Source of the DNA: Armigeres subalbatus
Taxonomy: Eukaryota; Arthropoda; Insecta; Diptera; Culicidae
NCBI RefSeq assembly: GCF_024139115.2
Contig: NC_085139.1
Coordinates: 14,975,533-15,039,532, forward strand
Direction of reading: 5' to 3'
DNA length: 64,000 bases
A program made the translations under genes and the position numbers. The notes below the pieces were generated by a model that was not told the DNA's origin, did no database searches, and saw only the letters and a program-made list of their open reading frames with translations. Below are positions 21,854 to 33,493 of the stretch, piece by piece (the stretch's first letter is position 1; the number at the start of each line of letters is the position of its first letter).

Positions 21854-23199
21854 CCCGCATAATTACAAACCATCTGCAGTATTCTTGTTACTATTCACCT
21901 GCATTAAGGAATACTGTTACTAATTGTGTAATCATAGATTTACAATGTAACTATATTTATTCATATAACCAATACTATACAGCATGTTTCATCGACAATA
22001 CTGTATGCAATAATGCCATAGTTTGTTGTTTATTTTATATACGTTATCTTCTGTTATTTCGAGAGAAAACGATAATATACTATAAATGACTCATAAATGG
22101 TATATCAACCATATGAAATATGTCTATGAAATAATTATGTATCTTCTAAATCTAGTCTAGTTTCCTTACCGTGTGGAATCGCAATTAAGAATTATATCTT
22201 CCAATGATAAAACCATAAATGTAGCTGCCATTGGTTTTGTTTGTAAAAATAAACAACTGGTTCGGTGAAACCAGAATGTTTAAGTTATGTGCTTTTTCCA
22301 ATTATTTCTTGTGCTGAAAATCAAAAGTAAGTAATGAAATGCGTAATTCATTCAAATATTCTCAAATAATCAAAAATTATTACAGTTCTCAACAGTTTTC
22401 TTGGCGGAAAAATGTGGAAGCGAAGTCCACTTAGCTGCAAAACAATTTCATTGAGGCGTGATATTCGTAAGTATTTCATCAGTTTGATAGGATATACTCT
22501 GCATGTTCACGGGGAAAATCCCAAAAAAGGCGAAAAAGACGTTAAATTTCGCACAAAGTGTGCCTTCCGTTTTGCAGGTCTTTTCCGAGATTTTTCGTCT
22601 AGGAAAAACGTGTTGTATGTGCATATTTAAATATAATCTCGCATTTTTCTTCCTGCGTATTTTCAGGTCAGAACAATATTCTTTTGGATGCAGCTTCCCG
22701 GACGCCCAAACAAAGACAAACTGACTATTTTGCCCATAAATTTTATATAAATTAAACTAAACATATATCATACAAATAAATAATCAAAATGTAACAAACA
22801 CTTGTTTTTATTTTTCGTGGGAGTAATTTTCATCTGATTTCCTTCTAGTGAAAGATAAGGGATACGGTGTTCCAATTTTTCTCTCATATCATTCTACTGT
22901 TTATATACTACATCCCATATTGTTCTTATCCAAAACACGGATTATAACTGGACCATACCATATGCCATGTTAGAAAAATAATGTACTGAAAAATGTCCCT
23001 TTTTATATTGTAATTATACTTAACCGCCCATTACCCGTATGGTCGATTTGCCAATCACAACATATCATACAGTGATTACGATTTATGGTGAGGTTAGTGT
23101 ATCTTTGATATGAACAACAATCAGATCAGTAGTGGTAATGTTGTTTATATTCATAAACGATCTGAGAAATAATCCACTTATGGTTCATGATTATGCGGG
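21854..23199. mobile_element. Possible 1.35-kb TIR element
   Basis: The ends CCCGCATAATTACAAACCAT (21854-21873) and the inverted ATGGTTCATGATTATGCGGG (23180-23199) match at 17 of 20 positions, with TA immediately outside both. Several ATAAATGGT/ACCATAAAT motifs recur inside. The interior has a frame at 22412-22630 with donor-like ATTCGTAAGTATTTC (about 22464) and acceptor-like TTTTGCAG and TATTTTCAG (22578, 22666). That may be a captured or remnant gene. No transposase motif is recognisable. Confidence 0.5.
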
Positions 23200-24190
23200 T
23201 AGTTACACTATAGGTCTCCGAGCCTTCTGACTACTTTGTTTTTGGAGCGAACATACAGCTGATGAAAATAAGGAATCATCTTTCCAGATTTCACAATAAC
23301 CGAAGCGCCATCCGATGTACAACAGCGGCTACGAAATTGTCTTCGATGTCAAAACTAATTAACAGCTGTTCCACGGATTGCTTTATCTTGTCCGCCAGAA
23401 ACGATCCGTAAAGCCAAAATTGCCCCAAGTTGTCGCACCTCGCTATTCATGACGTTCTTCATCGGAGTCCTCCAAGTCCAAGACGATCATATCGGAATCA
23501 AAATTTTCAGATAATGATGACGACCATTGAACTTATGTAAATTATATTGATTTTCTTAACTAATTCTTGAATTTAATTCACGATTATATAAAACCGATTT
23601 TGGAGAAACTCTCAAACGGATCCGAAACATTGCTCGAATGTTTTGTCGATTGCCAGTGAAGAGCTCAATGTTTCAGAGAAAGGATTAAAAACGGCTTAGG
23701 GAACAACTTCAACTCGTTCAGGATGTTCTAAAAACTAGTGAACTGTGAAATAGCACACCGAACTCGATAAGAATGAAAGTACGTACATAATCAATTCAAT
23801 CGATATTCGACGCTCAACAGGCTATCTAAGCTGAACAATAGACCTCTTCATGTTTACAAAAGGTTTCAAAAAATTAACCGGTCAGTCCAATATCACAATT
23901 CTTTTGCTAAAATAAGCCTCCTGTCAAATTTTCAGCTATTTCCGATAAAATTTCTAGGTGGCTCAAGTCGATTTAGTGTTTTTGGAGTATTTTCAATTTT
24001 GAAAAAAATCTAACAACAGATTAAACGCCGAAAACTATCGCAACAATCTCTATATGGAAGCTTTTGTTGTGCTCTACAAGTCTTGTGAACACTGGAATTC
24101 GTTCCGTTCATGTTTTGACCATGTTGAAGTGATTTTCGAGCTTTCAGAGCTATGACCATTTAGAACCCGGAATCATTTATTGTACTGCAG
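23200..24190. other. No recognisable gene
   Basis: AT-rich unassigned sequence leading into the mariner relic. It could be decayed transposon DNA, but I see no motif that supports this. Confidence 0.4.
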
Positions 24191-24201
24191 CGGCACGGAA
24201 A

Positions 24202-24565
24202 GTGACCGCTGCAACAATTCTTTTACAGCGGTTTGTCGACCTAAGGGCCCACTTGCTGTGGTATAAATTTCACGATGTTTCGTGCAGCGAGTCAAAAATT
24301 ATTCCAGATGGAAGCCGAAAGGAGAGAAAAAACTGCACATCCACGTTGATAATCCTGCTCATCGACGATGGAACCTACGTGAAAATGGATTTCGGACATT
24401 TTCCTGGCCAAAAATTCTACATGGCGACGGCACGAGGAGTAGTTCCTGCGAAGTTTAAGTTTGTTTTTTTGGACAAACTTGCAAAAAAAGATGATTTTGG
24501 CAAGGAATATGCAGCTGTGGAGCAAAGACCTAAGTGTTTGTGACGAATGAGTCGATGGCCTTGCC
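24202..24565 (+). pseudogene. Mariner-family transposase relic
   Basis: The frame contains DDGTYVKMDFGHFPGQKFY, matching the region around the first catalytic aspartate of mariner-like transposases (DDETYVxxDFxxLPG). A further match, FWQGICSCGAKT and VFVTNE, follows in the +1 frame with an in-frame stop. It corresponds to the WQAICSCG block of the same domain. Family members are about 330-350 residues and cut and paste DNA at TA. Only the middle third is recognisable, with a frameshift and a stop, so it is dead. The ITmD37E group of mosquitoes is a plausible home, but I cannot confirm the catalytic spacing. Confidence 0.75.
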
Positions 24566-24566
24566 T

Positions 24567-24600
24567 AGGGCTGAAAGTCTCCTTAATAAAGGCACAAAAA
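24567..24600 (+). mobile_element. Retroposon 3' tail fragment
   Basis: GCTGAAAGTCTCCTTAATAA followed by an A-rich end. It matches the tails at 4438-4470 and 16010-16045 and separates the mariner relic from the ORF1 unit. Confidence 0.5.
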
Positions 24601-24603
24601 ACG

Positions 24604-25620
24604 ATGGACTCGAAACCTACCGCTCCCCGACCAACATGGGCTGAGATCGCCGGGTTTGTTCGACAATTGGATACTGATGTAAGTATCTCAATTCGAAACG
24701 GTTTATAAAACAGTTTCTTCGGATGCAATGCAGGAGTCGCTAAAGAAAAACACGGATCCGAGGAAATTCCAATATTCCAACGGGAATACGGTGGAGGTGC
24801 ACATGAGCAATGTTCAATACGTCCAAGTTTTTGACTTGCCACCGGAGTTGCCGGACGACGAATTAAAGCAATGTCTTTTGGAATACGGGAAAGTGGATCG
24901 GGTTGTCCGGGAAAAATTTCCGCCAAACCTTGGTCTGGATCATTTGTTCACCGGCGTGAGATGCGTGTACATAGATGTCAAAAAGGAAATTCCACCATCG
25001 CTGGAAGTTTCGAATTTGAATGGGAAGGTGTTTTACCAGAGTTTGCGGAACTAATGTTTCGTGTGTCGAGCGGAAGGTCATCGGAAGGACGCGTGTCCAC
25101 AATGGAAAACAGTAAAGCAGCAGAAGAAACAAATGGTCGGAGAGGAAGGTACGATTAGGCAAGACGAACAGGACAGGACCGGTAGGACATCAACAGAAGC
25201 AAAGAAGAAAGTTCTTGAAGTGCCCGAGGAAGAAGTACTCGAATTAGATACCGGCTCAACTGAGCGAATAGAAGTATTCGAAATTCCCAACTCTATGGTA
25301 GAACGGGAAAAGCTAGCGGAGACGATGAAGTTCAAAAATAAGACAGATAGGATCTGGTTTATTAAGAAGCGGATAATGGGTTACACCGATAACTACCTAA
25401 AATTTAAAGTCGAAGAGGAAAGAAGGCAACAAGCGCTGTCGACGAGTCAGCGTCGGGACCATTTAGTTTCAGTAGGATCGATAGACCGATCTCCACCAAA
25501 GAAGAGCTCACGCAGGAATACTTCTGAAACTTCTTCAGAATGATTTGCACATGTTATTTTCAATGTATTCGGCTCCGTAGAGTTTTCATATAAAACAACT
25601 GAGCCTTAGAAAATTATCCC
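24604..25620 (+). pseudogene. Gag-like ORF1 of a non-LTR retroelement, unit 1
   Basis: The N-terminal part reads WAEIAGFVRQLDTD, then a degraded gap (24684-24722). The main frame runs 24728-25543 with one in-frame stop at 25052-25054. It has an RRM-like segment with FDLPPELPDDELKQCLLEYG and VREKFPPNLG, then one CCHC zinc knuckle CFVCRAEGHRKDAC (C-x2-C-x4-H-x4-C), then a Lys/Glu-rich tail. Such proteins bind the element's own RNA. The end of the unit shares TAAAACAACTGAGCCT with unit 2 at 25792-26785. No endonuclease or reverse transcriptase follows. The gap could also be read as a GT-AG intron, but the frame comparison with unit 2 favours decay. Confidence 0.8.
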
Positions 25621-25791
25621 TCATCAGCCAGGACCATGTACTACTGACGTACTCACAAAATAAATTGTTCAGTCTGCTTTTAGCTCTCGACAGAGTAACA
25701 AGTTGTTTGTTCGGTACGAACCACGCGGTAGCTGTCTGTTGTTTTTCAGTACATTGTCTTTGCCATCAATTCGATCGCTTTTGTCGTTACG

Positions 25792-26785
25792 ATGTGTGAG
25801 GTTAAAAACACAATAGAGTTTACTTTTCCGATTGGCAGTGAACAGCCAAACATGAGCGAAATTGTTCATTTTGTGAGGATGTTGGAGACTGATTACGGCC
25901 AAATTGAGGCTGTTTATAGAATATCGCAAGAGAAAGTCGTGTTCATCAAGTTTAAAACGGAGGAAGCAATGCTGCATGCATTGACTTCCAACTCGGAGGA
26001 TCTAACTTTCCATTATGCGGATGGAAAAGACGCCGCTGTATGCATGTCTCATGCGGGGACTACATTCAATATGTGTGGGTGCACGACCTACCCCCTGAGC
26101 TGTAGTACTCGTAAAGTATGGCGAAGTGAAAAATGTTGTTCGCGAAAAATTTCCCGCTGAACTTTGCCTCGACGCGTACACTGGTATACGTGGCGTGTAT
26201 ATAAATGTGAAGAAGGAAATCCCTTCATCGCTACATTTCATGAATCGGAAGGGGAACATATTTTATGAAGGAAACAAGAATAAATGTTTTCTCTACAAAA
26301 TGGACGGACACCGGATGAACATCTGTCCCAAGCGGAAACCCCGGGAAACACAAAAGAAACAACGACAGGACTTCGCAAAGCAGCAGAAAAAGCAAACTAG
26401 CAAAAACGTTACTTACGCTTCGGTAGTGGTAGAAGAGGATCCTTCGGTCTATACGGGATATGAATCGGAAAAGGAGACTGAGTTATTAATGGATGTGTCC
26501 AATCCGAATACTGAGAAATCTGAAAGAAAACGTACGAGTGAAAGTGACGGTCGACGTGTGAAATGCTACAGACGCCGGGCAATAGAGAATCGGAGGAGCA
26601 GTGGATGACGCAGCGGAAGAAAAAACCCTTACATCGGGTCAAAACCCCGTCCTTTACGCTCCCTGGGAAAAACCATTATAAAATGTTTATCCAATATTAT
26701 CATATTAAAAAGAGTATGGCTCTGTTGAGTTGTTTTATACGACATCTGAGCCTATCAAATAAACGAAATAGAAAAAAAAATTGAT
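25792..26785 (+). pseudogene. Gag-like ORF1 of a non-LTR retroelement, unit 2
   Basis: Paralogue of unit 1. The first frame (25792 to about 26090) has MSEIVHFVRMLETDYGQIEA and EKVVFIKFKTEEAM. After stops and a frameshift near 26085-26125 the second frame (26126-26608) has VREKFPAELCLDAYTGIRGV, VNVKKEIPSSLHF-like sequence and a zinc knuckle whose second cysteine is tyrosine (CFLYKMDGHRMNIC). It therefore cannot chelate zinc normally. The unit ends after ATACGACATCTGAGCCTATC with an AATAAA and a nine-A tail at 26777-26781. It lacks ORF2. Confidence 0.8.
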
Positions 26786-28029
26786 GTGCCACTATTGGGT
26801 CACATGGCCATGGACGAAATTAACAATTACGCATACAAATTACTCACGGTTTTGACTAGCAGGTTTGGAGTGGACCTACGGATGGGACCGGAGCTGAACT
26901 CACGCCGACGGACGGCGTAGTGCGTTGATGTTGTAGACGGTCACTCACTCTCTCATTCAGTGCACGGGCTTCGCTTGGGCGCGGTACAAGCGTCCGTTCG
27001 TCATCCTGGCGCGCAAAGGAAAAGTTGATGCGCCGTCGGTCTGCGGAGATCTGCTGCTATGTGGTTGTAGGTCGTTGAAATTTTATTTATGTGGATTACG
27101 GCGATTTGGCTTCGCCTGCCAAAGGCATGTTGATGGTTCGCAACCTTCTCCGACCAAGTTTACTCCGGGAACCTTTGCAGCCGATGCGTGTAGGGTCAAA
27201 AATGGTCTTAACGGATGGAAGTAGTGTGTCGGCTTCGCCAATTTAATGCTGCCACGGACCTAATTAAAAATTACCACATACGCACGAGGTTTGAGATACT
27301 ATCTACCAATTAACATGTTCTGTCATTAACCTTTCTAAACTCGAATCTACGCACACTAAATCTCACAAGATTAACGACACTGAGCCTTAACAAACTTATG
27401 CTCGACTAGAGGGAAACAAAGAACGTATATTAGCTAACAACTTACGAAGAAACTATGCCACTTTTACCTTACAAATCACACTACGGCACGGAACAAAATT
27501 GACCGCTTTTGCCTCTTCCACGGTACGGAACAAAGTGAACGATTCCGGGTTGGGAAAAGCCACAGATACCGCGAAATTTTAGACATTGTTCGCGAAATTC
27601 AACTAAGTTGAAATTTGCGAACCGAGCATCAAAAGAATTTATCCACGAAATCCCCCAAAATCGTGCATCTCTCTCCCACAGATGATTCAAATTAGCCAGT
27701 AAGCTTGCTCGCTAAGAATCGTGCCAAGCGTGGAATGCTGGACAAGCCAAAGGTCAACGCAACTTCAAAAGACCGGCATGCATTTGTTTACATTTGCATA
27801 CATTTGTCGTCACGATGCGCTATATGCTGGCTAAACCCCATGTGTTTCCTAAACATTGAAATAAATAAATAAATAAATATAGCGTACTTGCTGCACACTT
27901 CTGTATAAGGACCTACCAAAACCTGAATGGTGCACTTTACGATCTCCTTATCTAGAAACTCCTCACCATTTTTTTTAGGAAATTCATGAGGAAATTCTTT
28001 GAAGATTTCATTTCTTCTCTCCAAGTTTT
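26786..28029. other. No recognisable gene; possible LTR-like segment
   Basis: From about 26900 to 27260 the sequence is GC-richer, with GGCTTCGCC and TGCGCCGTCGG motifs reminiscent of an LTR or leader. I found no matching second copy. There is an AAATA microsatellite at 27860-27880. No coding frame is recognisable. Confidence 0.35.
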
Positions 28030-28745
28030 ATTTCTAGACATTTCTTCGGCTATTCTTCCAGAAAAATCTCAGGCATTTCCTTCGGAAGTTCTTTTAGAAA
28101 CTTCTCCGGGCATTCCTCCAGGAACTCTTCCTTTAATTCCTCCGGGATAACGTCCTCTAGAATTTCATTCTGGAATTCTTTCCGCAATTACTTCAAAATA
28201 TCCTTCAAGAATTCCTCCAGAAATTTCTTTAGGAATTTCCCCAGGTATTCGTCCAAGTATTTCCCCGGAAATTTTTCCAGGTATTTTCCCGGGAAGCCCT
28301 TCAGGTATTTCTCCAGGAATTCCTTCAGGAATTTCTCCGGGAATTTTTCCACGGAATTTTCCTAGAATTCTTCACTTCACTCGGACTTCACTCGGAATTC
28401 ACTCCAGAATTTCATTCGGAAATTAGTTTGAGAATTCCTCCAGGATGTCTTCCAAGAGTTCTTCCAGGAATTTCTTCAGAACAAACAAAGAACAGCAATT
28501 CATCTGGGAATTCTTTCAGGATTTCACCCGGAAATTCCTTCAAATATTTCTCCAGAAATTCCTTAATGAACTTCTCCAAGAATTATTTCAGAACTTCCTT
28601 GTGAGAATTCCTCCGGAAGCAGTTGTTGCAGTTCCTCCGGGAGCTCCTCCAGGAGTTTTCCCTAGAGTTCTTCTGGTAATCCCTCCAGGGAACTCCTGGA
28701 GGGTATTTAACAGGAATTTCTCCCGTTACGCTGGGATGTGGATAC
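28030..28745. repeat. 24-bp minisatellite, locus 3, forward part 1
   Basis: Degenerate array of TTCCTCCAGGAATTCCTTC-type units in the forward orientation. It is the most diverged of the three loci, with GGGAATTTTTCC and CACTCGGAATTCAC variants. Its frames are repeat artefacts. Confidence 0.85.
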
Positions 28746-29099
28746 TCTGAAGTAGTGCGCCAGGCTCGGTACAAAACTGAAGCTGACAATATGACGTCCC
28801 TAACCCCGAATCCCAAGGTGTCAGGTGACCCGTGCCGAGGGGATGAATGGCCTGGGGGTGAAACAATTAGCCAGGCAGTTAACGGAGCCTGTAATGCTTG
28901 GTAGACACCTTTTCGTGCTGCATTACGGAGAAAGATCTACCACACTGTGCTCTAGATCTTACTATGCTTGTAATATTTATGAATGATGGTTGGAAGAGTA
29001 TGGAACGACTATAATTTGCTTTTAGATGACCCACCTTTTGCTTCTCTTGGATGGAGTCAATGGAGTAAATTATAAAAACGTAACTCTTATAGGCTTTCT
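28746..29099. other. Unassigned insert within minisatellite locus 3
   Basis: About 350 bp of non-repetitive, GC-moderate sequence with GTGACCCGTGCCGAGGGGAT and GAATGGCCTGGGGGTGA. It separates two parts of the forward minisatellite and is probably a dispersed repeat insertion. No coding frame or duplication can be assigned. Confidence 0.45.
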
Positions 29100-29384
29100 T
29101 TGGGAATTTATCTACAAACTCCTCCAGAAGTTCCTCGGAGAATTTCTCTGAGTGTTCCTCCGGGAGGTCCTTTAAGAATTCCTCCAGGAGTTCCTCCCGG
29201 AGTTCTTACGGCAGTTCATTTGGGAGTTCATCCAACAGTTCTTACGAGAGTTCCTCCAGGATTTCCTCCGGAAATTTTTCCTGTAGTTCTTCAAGAAATT
29301 CATCCAGAAGTTCCACGGGCAGTTCCTCCGAAAATTCGTTTGATAATTTTTCCGAGAATTTTCCCGGAGAAATGCTCATAGAAA
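29100..29384. repeat. 24-bp minisatellite, locus 3, forward part 2
   Basis: Continues the forward orientation after the insert, with CTCCAGGAG and TTCCTCCGGGAGG variants. It ends near 29370, where the orientation flips. Confidence 0.8.
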
Positions 29385-30300
29385 CTGCCGGTGGATCTCC
29401 CGGAGGAATTCTCGTAGGAACTGTCGGAGGAGCTCCCGTAAGAACTCCCGGAGGAATTTCAGGAGAAACTCCTAGATGAATTCCTAGAGAACCTCCCGGA
29501 GTAACTCACAGAGAAACTATAGGAAGAACTTCGGGAGGAATTTCCAGCTAAAATTCTGAGGAAAGCCTAAATGATTTCCTGAAAAAAGCTTGAATGATTT
29601 CCTGGAAGAGCTACTGGTGGAACTCCCGGAGAAACTCCCGGATGAATTGCCGGTGGAATTCCCGGAGGAATTTCTGAAGAAACTCCCGGGAGAATTTTCA
29701 AAGCTACTTCCAGAGGAACTGCCAGTGAAACTACTAGAAGAATTCTCGGAAAAAAAACCTTGGAGAATTAATCTTATAGACAAATCTCGTTTAGCTGAAA
29801 CCTTTGTAGGGGTATGTAGCTGGACCATCATCATCATCAGAGGACCTCTCGGAGAATTCCTTGAGGAGCTCCCAGAGAATTTCTCGGAGGAGCTTCTGTA
29901 GAATGTTTGTATAAATTCCTGAAGAAGCCTAAATGAATTACAGACAGAAAATTCATTCCAAACAATGAATTCCTGGAAAAAAATTCAAAGGAACCCCCGT
30001 AGGAACTGATTTACCGGAATAATTCTAGGAGGAAATCTTGAAGGAGTTCTTGGGGGAACTGCTTTTGGAACTCCTGGAAGAATTCCCGGAGGAACACCCG
30101 GAGGAATTTTCGGAGAAACTTTTCACAAGAAATTATTCGAAACCTTCACGGAAAATTTTATGGAATTTACACAAGAAATTCGAAAACTTTTCTGCGGATT
30201 TTCCACGGAATATTCTTAGGAATTCCACGGCGCAACATTTCAGATTTTTCTATAAGAAATAGCACGAGAGAATTATCTGACGAATTCCCTGCAGAACTTA
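29385..30300. repeat. 24-bp minisatellite, locus 3, inverted half
   Basis: Degenerate units read as reverse complement (CTCCCGGAGGAATTCCTGG type), continuing weakly to about 30420. A short unrelated piece lies at about 29760-29850. With 28030-29384 it forms a third opposed pair. Confidence 0.8.
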
Positions 30301-30420
30301 TAAAGAAATTTGTGGAAGATTTCTTTGAGTAAATAATGGTAGAATTTTCGGATCAAAACCCGGCGAAATTAGTGGTGGAATCCTGAAGACATTGCCGAAG
30401 AAGTTGCTGGAGGCATTCCC

Positions 30421-30904
30421 AAAGAATCCGGGCGTGAATGCGTAACGTTTATTGACGTTGCGTTTTTGTACAAAACGCTGACGCGCAACGCGCCATTGTG
30501 ATCCAGCCTATACTGTTGGTTGTGGATTTGATTTCAAAATGTTTGGAACTTGGAAGGAAAAAGTACCAAGCACTAATATTCATGTGTTTTTATAAAACTA
30601 CTGTGAAAATACGATTCAGAAAAGCTAACAAATTTGACTCCACCCATCCCCCCCCTCGAAATCCTGGCTACGCCCATGTCCCGGAATCCGAATCGAAAAA
30701 TTTAATCCCTTGGGATTTTTTATAATCTGGAAAACAAGACCCTCTACAGTTGACCAGGCAATTACGGAGTAGCAACCTTGGGCGGTCAATGATGCTCATA
30801 CTTATGCTCGATATCCAATGATTATTTTTACTATTTTGAATAACTTTTAAAATCTCACAAGAAGCCATTCATAATCCGAACAGCTCAACTTTTAAATATC
30901 ATAG
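30421..30904. other. No recognisable gene
   Basis: Unassigned. It contains the dispersed motif CTCGAAATCCTGGCTACGCC at 30654-30673, which looks like the end of an interspersed element whose other end is not visible. Confidence 0.4.
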
Positions 30905-31115
30905 AGCTGATTTGAGGGTTTACGAATAAATCCGCAAGAATACCAGTCCGGGGATGGCGATTCTCGGTCCGGCTTAGGATTTCTTTGGTTTCTGGTCCAT
31001 AGTGTATCCATTTCACTTTACGCATAAGATATCCATGCAATTGACAGACATGGGAATTCTTTCTTACTATATTGCTGTAAAAATAGAATGTCGAACCTTG
31101 CAACAAAAAAAAGAA
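30905..31115 (+). mobile_element. Degenerate tRNA-derived SINE
   Basis: Related to 15342-15628. It keeps GGCGATTCTCGGTCCGGC (decayed B-box region), GGTCCATAGTGTATCCATTT and a terminal A-rich AAAAAAGAAG. It is the oldest-looking of the four copies in the window. Confidence 0.65.
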
Positions 31116-33192
31116 GATCTATGATGCTTTCTGGTTTATTGAGTCATCGTCGTCTTTGGCTAGCATGACTAATTGAATACCAACGAAAATGTCTGAAATT
31201 TCACCTTTTTACCTTTCTAATTATGAAATATGAGGAAATTATAGATAAGTCCTACTGCTATCGCCGAGTGTAAAATACCCATCCAAGATGATATAACGAT
31301 CCGGAATTTACCTCAATTCATTATTCATTTGAAAAGAGAACCTCCACCCAGACAAGACGCAGTACATATTGGTGGAACACAAGGATGCCAAGTAAAAGGA
31401 AAAAAAACCCTGATAAGGTTCGCGAACACCGACTGATTTATGCCCACTCTCCTCCGTGATCCGTCCGATTTATGTGCATATTACCGGGTTTTCTCCGCGA
31501 GATCCACCGGAACGCAAAAGTTTTCGATCATCCGGTTTCCGGTTTCTTACCTTTGGTTTTTCATCCACTTTTTTTTCTACGTTCGCGTTCCGCGAAACTT
31601 GAAACCGATGCCGTTTCTTCTCCGCTGCCGTATAATTTAATTTATGAGCCAGTCATGGCGGCCGGAGTGCGCCAAAAGGCCAAAGTCTTTTGCATCGGCT
31701 CTTATTTGATCTAAATTATTCAGTTAAATGCTTCCCATGACTGTAATTAATTAGGACTTTTTGGACTTTCCTTCCCAGGTTTTTTTTTTCCTGCGCTCAA
31801 ACAAACCGCCCCGACGCGGAAACCGATGACGCGCCCGCACCGTTGTTGCACGGTAGTCGGAAATGGGGCAAAATTTCCTATTCAGTTGGATTTTGTAGAG
31901 CTCATTTGTGAACACCATTAGAGTGCTTAGTTTTTTTCCTACTTTTATTCAATTCAAAAGTACCAAACATGTTTCTTTTAAATTTTTGAAATAATTTTTT
32001 GTTTTAATTTGGAATATAGTTTTCTATGCAACTGAAGGTCAGACTCTTTCAAATGTTTCGAATTGGTTTTGTCGTCCCTCCACTGTGCTTTGCTGGACCA
32101 ACCGGCCATCGGAAAACGAACATTCAACAATGTCAGGAGAAGGGGAATATTTCAGAATTTTTTTTTTTTGGTTCACGCTATCTTATTCTCCGGCTGTCAT
32201 CATTCTTTTTTCATGGCTTTTTCGGCGACAGGACCGGACAAAAAGCCAAACACTATAGGCCCTTCCTCACCCCGTGTGACGGCGCGCCACCGGATGAAAA
32301 GTCATAAAAACAAAAAAAAAAGCCAAACCGAGCCAGGAGAGGAAGTGCGCCAAACGAGGACGTCGTCAGTTCCGACCAGTCCGATGAGGGCCGTGGAAAG
32401 CGTTCAATTTAATCTATTATTCGACGACGGCGTGCGCTGGAAACTCCAAACTCGGATGCTGCATGAGCGTCCGGCCGAGCGGGGAACGGAAGAAAAACTG
32501 ATTAAATATTTAAACTATTTGAAAGTCTTTTATTATTATTTCCTCCAGTTGTTCAGAATCATTGTTCGAAGCGGAAATTTTAGGTCTACGAAAAAACATG
32601 GCAACGACTATAGCAGAATGGCAGAATTTCACATCTTCCATACAGCAAGGGGTGCACTAATCCATTATTGGGTGGCAGTTGGTAGAAAAACTTGACAGCG
32701 TTTGCGAGCTCGGGTTCGACGTTGAAGTCTCTCCTCATTTGCTGGCCATATGACGGTAGCGGTGGTGGTCATAGGTGTATTAGAGCTCTTTTTCTCCTCC
32801 AAGTGCGCTGCTGGATGCTGTGCACTTTTTGCTTTGGAAGCAATTTCATCAAAACGACGTCACGTAGATTTGGCCATAAAACTTTTCTATTTAAAATTGA
32901 AAACTAGATTTGATCTGTTTCCAAATTTCAGTCGTTGATGCTCCTTAATTCGACAGTGGCCATCTCATGCTGAAAATTAGGTTTCTGGGATTGTTAAGGT
33001 TTCTGTGAATTCTTAATCTACATCTTGATAATTCCATACATCTACCAAACAGTATCGTATTATTTGGCACTAAATACCAAACTCTTTTCATTGAGTCGAT
33101 TACTACTTACCATTTCTATAAACTCCAAAGATATGGCCTAACTTCCATTCTTTATCACAGAAATGCTTTCAATGGTTATGTATGATGCCGAA
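31116..33192. other. No supportable gene
   Basis: Unassigned sequence. A 210-codon plus-strand frame at 32063-32695 and an overlapping 93-codon frame at 32026-32307 occur here. The longer frame starts with hydrophobic runs, then a Lys-rich low-complexity stretch. It has no recognisable domain and lies among T-rich runs, so I do not call a gene. Confidence 0.4.
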
Positions 33193-33201
33193 CCATTATC
33201 T

Positions 33202-33484
33202 CCTTCTTCTTCTTCTTATTATTGGCATTACATCACCACACTGGGACAAAGCCGGATCGCAGTTTTTGTAGTTTTCACTTCCACACTGCGAGGTTTCTAA
33301 GCCAAGGTACCACTTATGCATTCGTATATCATGAGGCTAACACGATGATACTTTTATGCCCAGTGAATTCGAGACAATTTCCAATCCGAAAATTGCCTAG
33401 ACCGGCACCGGGAATCGAACCCAGCCACCCTCAGCATGGTCTTTCTTTGTAGCCGCGCGTCTTACCGCACGGCTAAGAAGGGCC
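33202..33484 (-). mobile_element. tRNA-derived SINE, 9-bp target duplication
   Basis: On the minus strand the head begins GGGGCCCTTCTTAGCCGTGC with A-box TTAGCCGTGCGG and B-box GGGTTCGATTCCC. The body follows with GGTCTAGGCAATTTTCGG and ACTGGGCATAAA, and the tail is AATAAGAAGAAGAAGAAGG. CCATTATCT flanks it at 33193-33201 and 33485-33493. The body parallels the SINEs at 15342 and 63173, but the tRNA head is different. Confidence 0.92.
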
Positions 33485-33493
33485 CCATTATCT

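Noticed and set aside
24684..24738. GT-AG intron inside ORF1 unit 1
   Set aside because: It has plausible ends, but comparison with unit 2 shows remnants of coding sequence across the gap, so decay with a stop and a frameshift explains it better.
32063..32695. 210-codon open frame
   Set aside because: No domain, low-complexity Lys and Phe runs from T- and A-rich DNA, and an overlapping rival frame.
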